A DNA stretch of 64,000 nucleotides from Chionis minor (Eukaryota > Chordata > Aves > Charadriiformes > Chionididae), in assembly GCA_013398295.1 (NCBI GenBank), contig VZSF01000718.1, forward strand, positions 248,001 to 312,000, written 5' to 3'. The translations under genes and the position numbers were made by a program. Each line of letters opens with the position of its first letter. Within the stretch, counting starts at the first letter, position 1. Under the pieces are notes generated by a model. It searched no databases and was not told the DNA's origin. It worked only from the letters and a program-made list of their open reading frames with translations. Of the stretch, positions 62,061 to 64,000 are shown one piece after another.

Positions 62061-64000
62061 ATTGGCATTTTCAGCCTTGTCTCACATTTAACATATCTGT
62101 GGCTGCTGTTTCTTTGTGCGAACTATTCAGTCACTTTACATGATTAAACTTTTGAACCCCATCCTGAAATTATGTCCTGTGGAAAGCACTTCACAAAAGA
62201 AGGCAAAGCGAGGCTCCTACCAAAATGAAACATGTAACTCACCTAACACATTGGGTTTTATTTCCTCCCCTCTTCTCACGCTTAAATGTAAAATAAGCAT
62301 TATACTGTAGGAACCAGGCAAAGGCTAATTTGCCTCATTTGAATGTGAAAAGGAGCCCACATCCTTCCTGTGCCCTGCAAAGAATGCAAAAAGACTTTAC
62401 AGAGAAAACAGATGTACTAATATGTATCACTTGTTGGGGGCAGGGGGAATCCAGGGCGCTGCCATTAAAGCAATGCTGAACGTGCAAGAAAACAAAAGCA
62501 CTAGCATACAAAATATGGTGCTGGGAAGCTCACAAAGTTGGGACTGTTTTCTTTCACTTACATTTATGCTCCTGGCATCTGAAAAACTACTCTGAAAAAA
62601 TGCGTACAAAAGAAAACATGTAACCTCATTCTTCACGCTCAAGAAAATCTTCACTGAAGATGGTTAAGTACCCAAATGCAAACAAAAAGCAGAAGATCCA
62701 GCCCAGCCTTAGGGAAATCTTCTGCATTTCAGAGTCAATATTGCCTTGCCAGAAGAGTACACTACTCACAATATAAACAAAACAAACGTAACGTTTTCAA
62801 GCATCCCTTGATTTTATTTCTATTTTTAAATCCCCTACATCTCTAACGCATAAATATGAAAGAGTTAGTACCGTCAGCTCACAAAATCTACAGGATATAG
62901 TGGGAAGGGTCTTAATGGTTTAAGAGTTTTTGATGGTTCTATACCCTCCATGCTAGAATAGCATGAAAGACAGAGAACAAATGAACCCTGGATGTTATTT
63001 CTACAGCTACACAATCCAGTTCAGAGTACTGTCCTTTCCTGACACGTCTGTTTATCCCTTCCCAAGAACTCCAGCAACGAGCAGTCAGCACTGATCAGTT
63101 GGCTTGCGAATCCGCTGGTGCTCAAAACTCCCCAAATTCACCAACCTGCCCAACGTAGATTTGGCACCAAAGCGGTATAGAATCTCTTGCCAGCTTTTAG
63201 CTCGCAGACAGGAGGCATTTGCATGTGGCCATTTATAATTTATTATATACGTCTGTTGTCGGTCACAGTAATAAATGGGATAAGTATAAGGGAATGCTTT
63301 AAAGTTTCCTCTTAAAAAGCTGCCTCAGACTTCCTAAATTAAAAACTGGTCTTGCAAAGGCAGAGAAGTGAAGCACAGCAGTCAGTCAGGTTTCTTTGTT
63401 CAGCCGTGGTAACTGGGTAACGTCCATGGATGGGTGCAGCGGTTTGTGAAGGCGTTGTGCTGTTTCCCTAAATGCAGCACAATGGCCATTTGCTTACAGT
63501 CTGAAAAGCTGAGGGTCAGAACCACAACAAAGACCCTTCAAAATTGATGCTTCCTGCTTGATGTACTGTTTGCATCTTCGGGAAACGTTCATTCACAGGA
63601 GTTTTAAAACTATGGCATTGACACAGAAATTACCAGCCATGGAGAAGGCAGGCTCAATAACCTTGAAAAGATAAATTTTAAGCTCACTTACCTGAACCAC
63701 TTACATGAATGTGAATGCAGCACAACAGCTTGAGGTGTTTGAATTGCAGCTTAACTGCCGGCTTGTTTTGCAGGATCAGGGTAAATTAGATCTTGGCCTT
63801 GAACTAATATCTGTGTTTTGGAACAAACATCTCAATGCAGCACGCTGCAGAAGGAAGGAAGCAGAATAGAAATTAGATCACTTTCCTCTCCTGCATTATT
63901 TCTTGTAAGTGTAGTCTTCTTAGGTATGGAATACACATTTCCTGTTGTAAAAATATTGTAACAGCCAAACAACTGATAACCTACTGTCACTGAAAACCGG
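62061..64000. other. single-copy DNA, no gene seen
   Basis: No gene or transposon recognised up to the window edge. Open frames are 75 codons or shorter. Sequence near 63220-63330 is AT-rich and unique. Confidence 0.5.

Noticed and set aside
1..64000. Endogenous retroviruses, LTRs, SINEs, DNA transposons, tRNA or rRNA genes, CRISPR arrays
   Set aside because: None recognised by eye. Old or divergent LTRs could be missed without a repeat-library search, so absence is not proven.

Overview
The window looks like bird nuclear DNA. It is AT-rich and mostly single-copy. The only transposons I can identify are CR1 (chicken repeat 1) LINEs, most of them cut short at the 5' end and carrying the family's 3' tail based on ATTCTATGATT or ATTCTGTGATT. 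CR1 covers about 4.4 kb, roughly 7% of the window. I see no Alu, L1, tRNA-type SINE, rRNA, tRNA, CRISPR array, bacterial operon or recognisable endogenous retrovirus. Turtles and crocodilians also carry CR1, so 'bird' is an inference from repeat type and low repeat density. I cannot name the species.

I recognise no host protein-coding gene. The longer open frames are either CR1 ORF2 remnants or chance and antisense frames, and the window is best read as intergenic or intronic DNA. Layout: 1-2 kb is featureless; 2.03-2.40 kb is a compact CpG island, the best promoter candidate; 3.03-3.11 kb is an exon-like segment; 4.53-4.61 kb holds a hairpin beside an imperfect tandem repeat; 9.12-9.27 kb is a second exon-like segment; 9.70-10.43 kb is a plus-strand CR1; 15.06 kb has a 28-bp tandem duplication; 19.9-20.6 kb (minus) has a protein-like but unidentified open frame; 23.79-24.24 kb is a plus-strand CR1 of another subfamily; 28.0-28.6 kb is an AT-rich block with the texture of conserved non-coding DNA; 37.46-38.81 kb is the longest plus-strand CR1, with a dead reverse transcriptase; 45.12-45.19 kb is a third exon-like segment; 47.04-47.25 kb is an old minus-strand CR1 tail; 50.03-50.08 kb is a 50-nt pure pyrimidine tract with mirror symmetry; 53.97 and 55.53 kb carry two copies of a 49-bp unidentified repeat; 59.82-59.88 kb has two overlapping small palindromes; 60.40-62.06 kb is a long, internally deleted minus-strand CR1 with a second CR1 inserted into it in the opposite orientation.

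No set of genes here can be seen to work together. The three exon-like segments are all on the plus strand, but their reading phases do not fit together as consecutive coding exons. If real, they are separate, alternative or non-coding exons. I found no convincing new biological system. The most informative items are the nested CR1 insertion, the CpG island, the 49-bp duplicated sequence and the exon-like segments.
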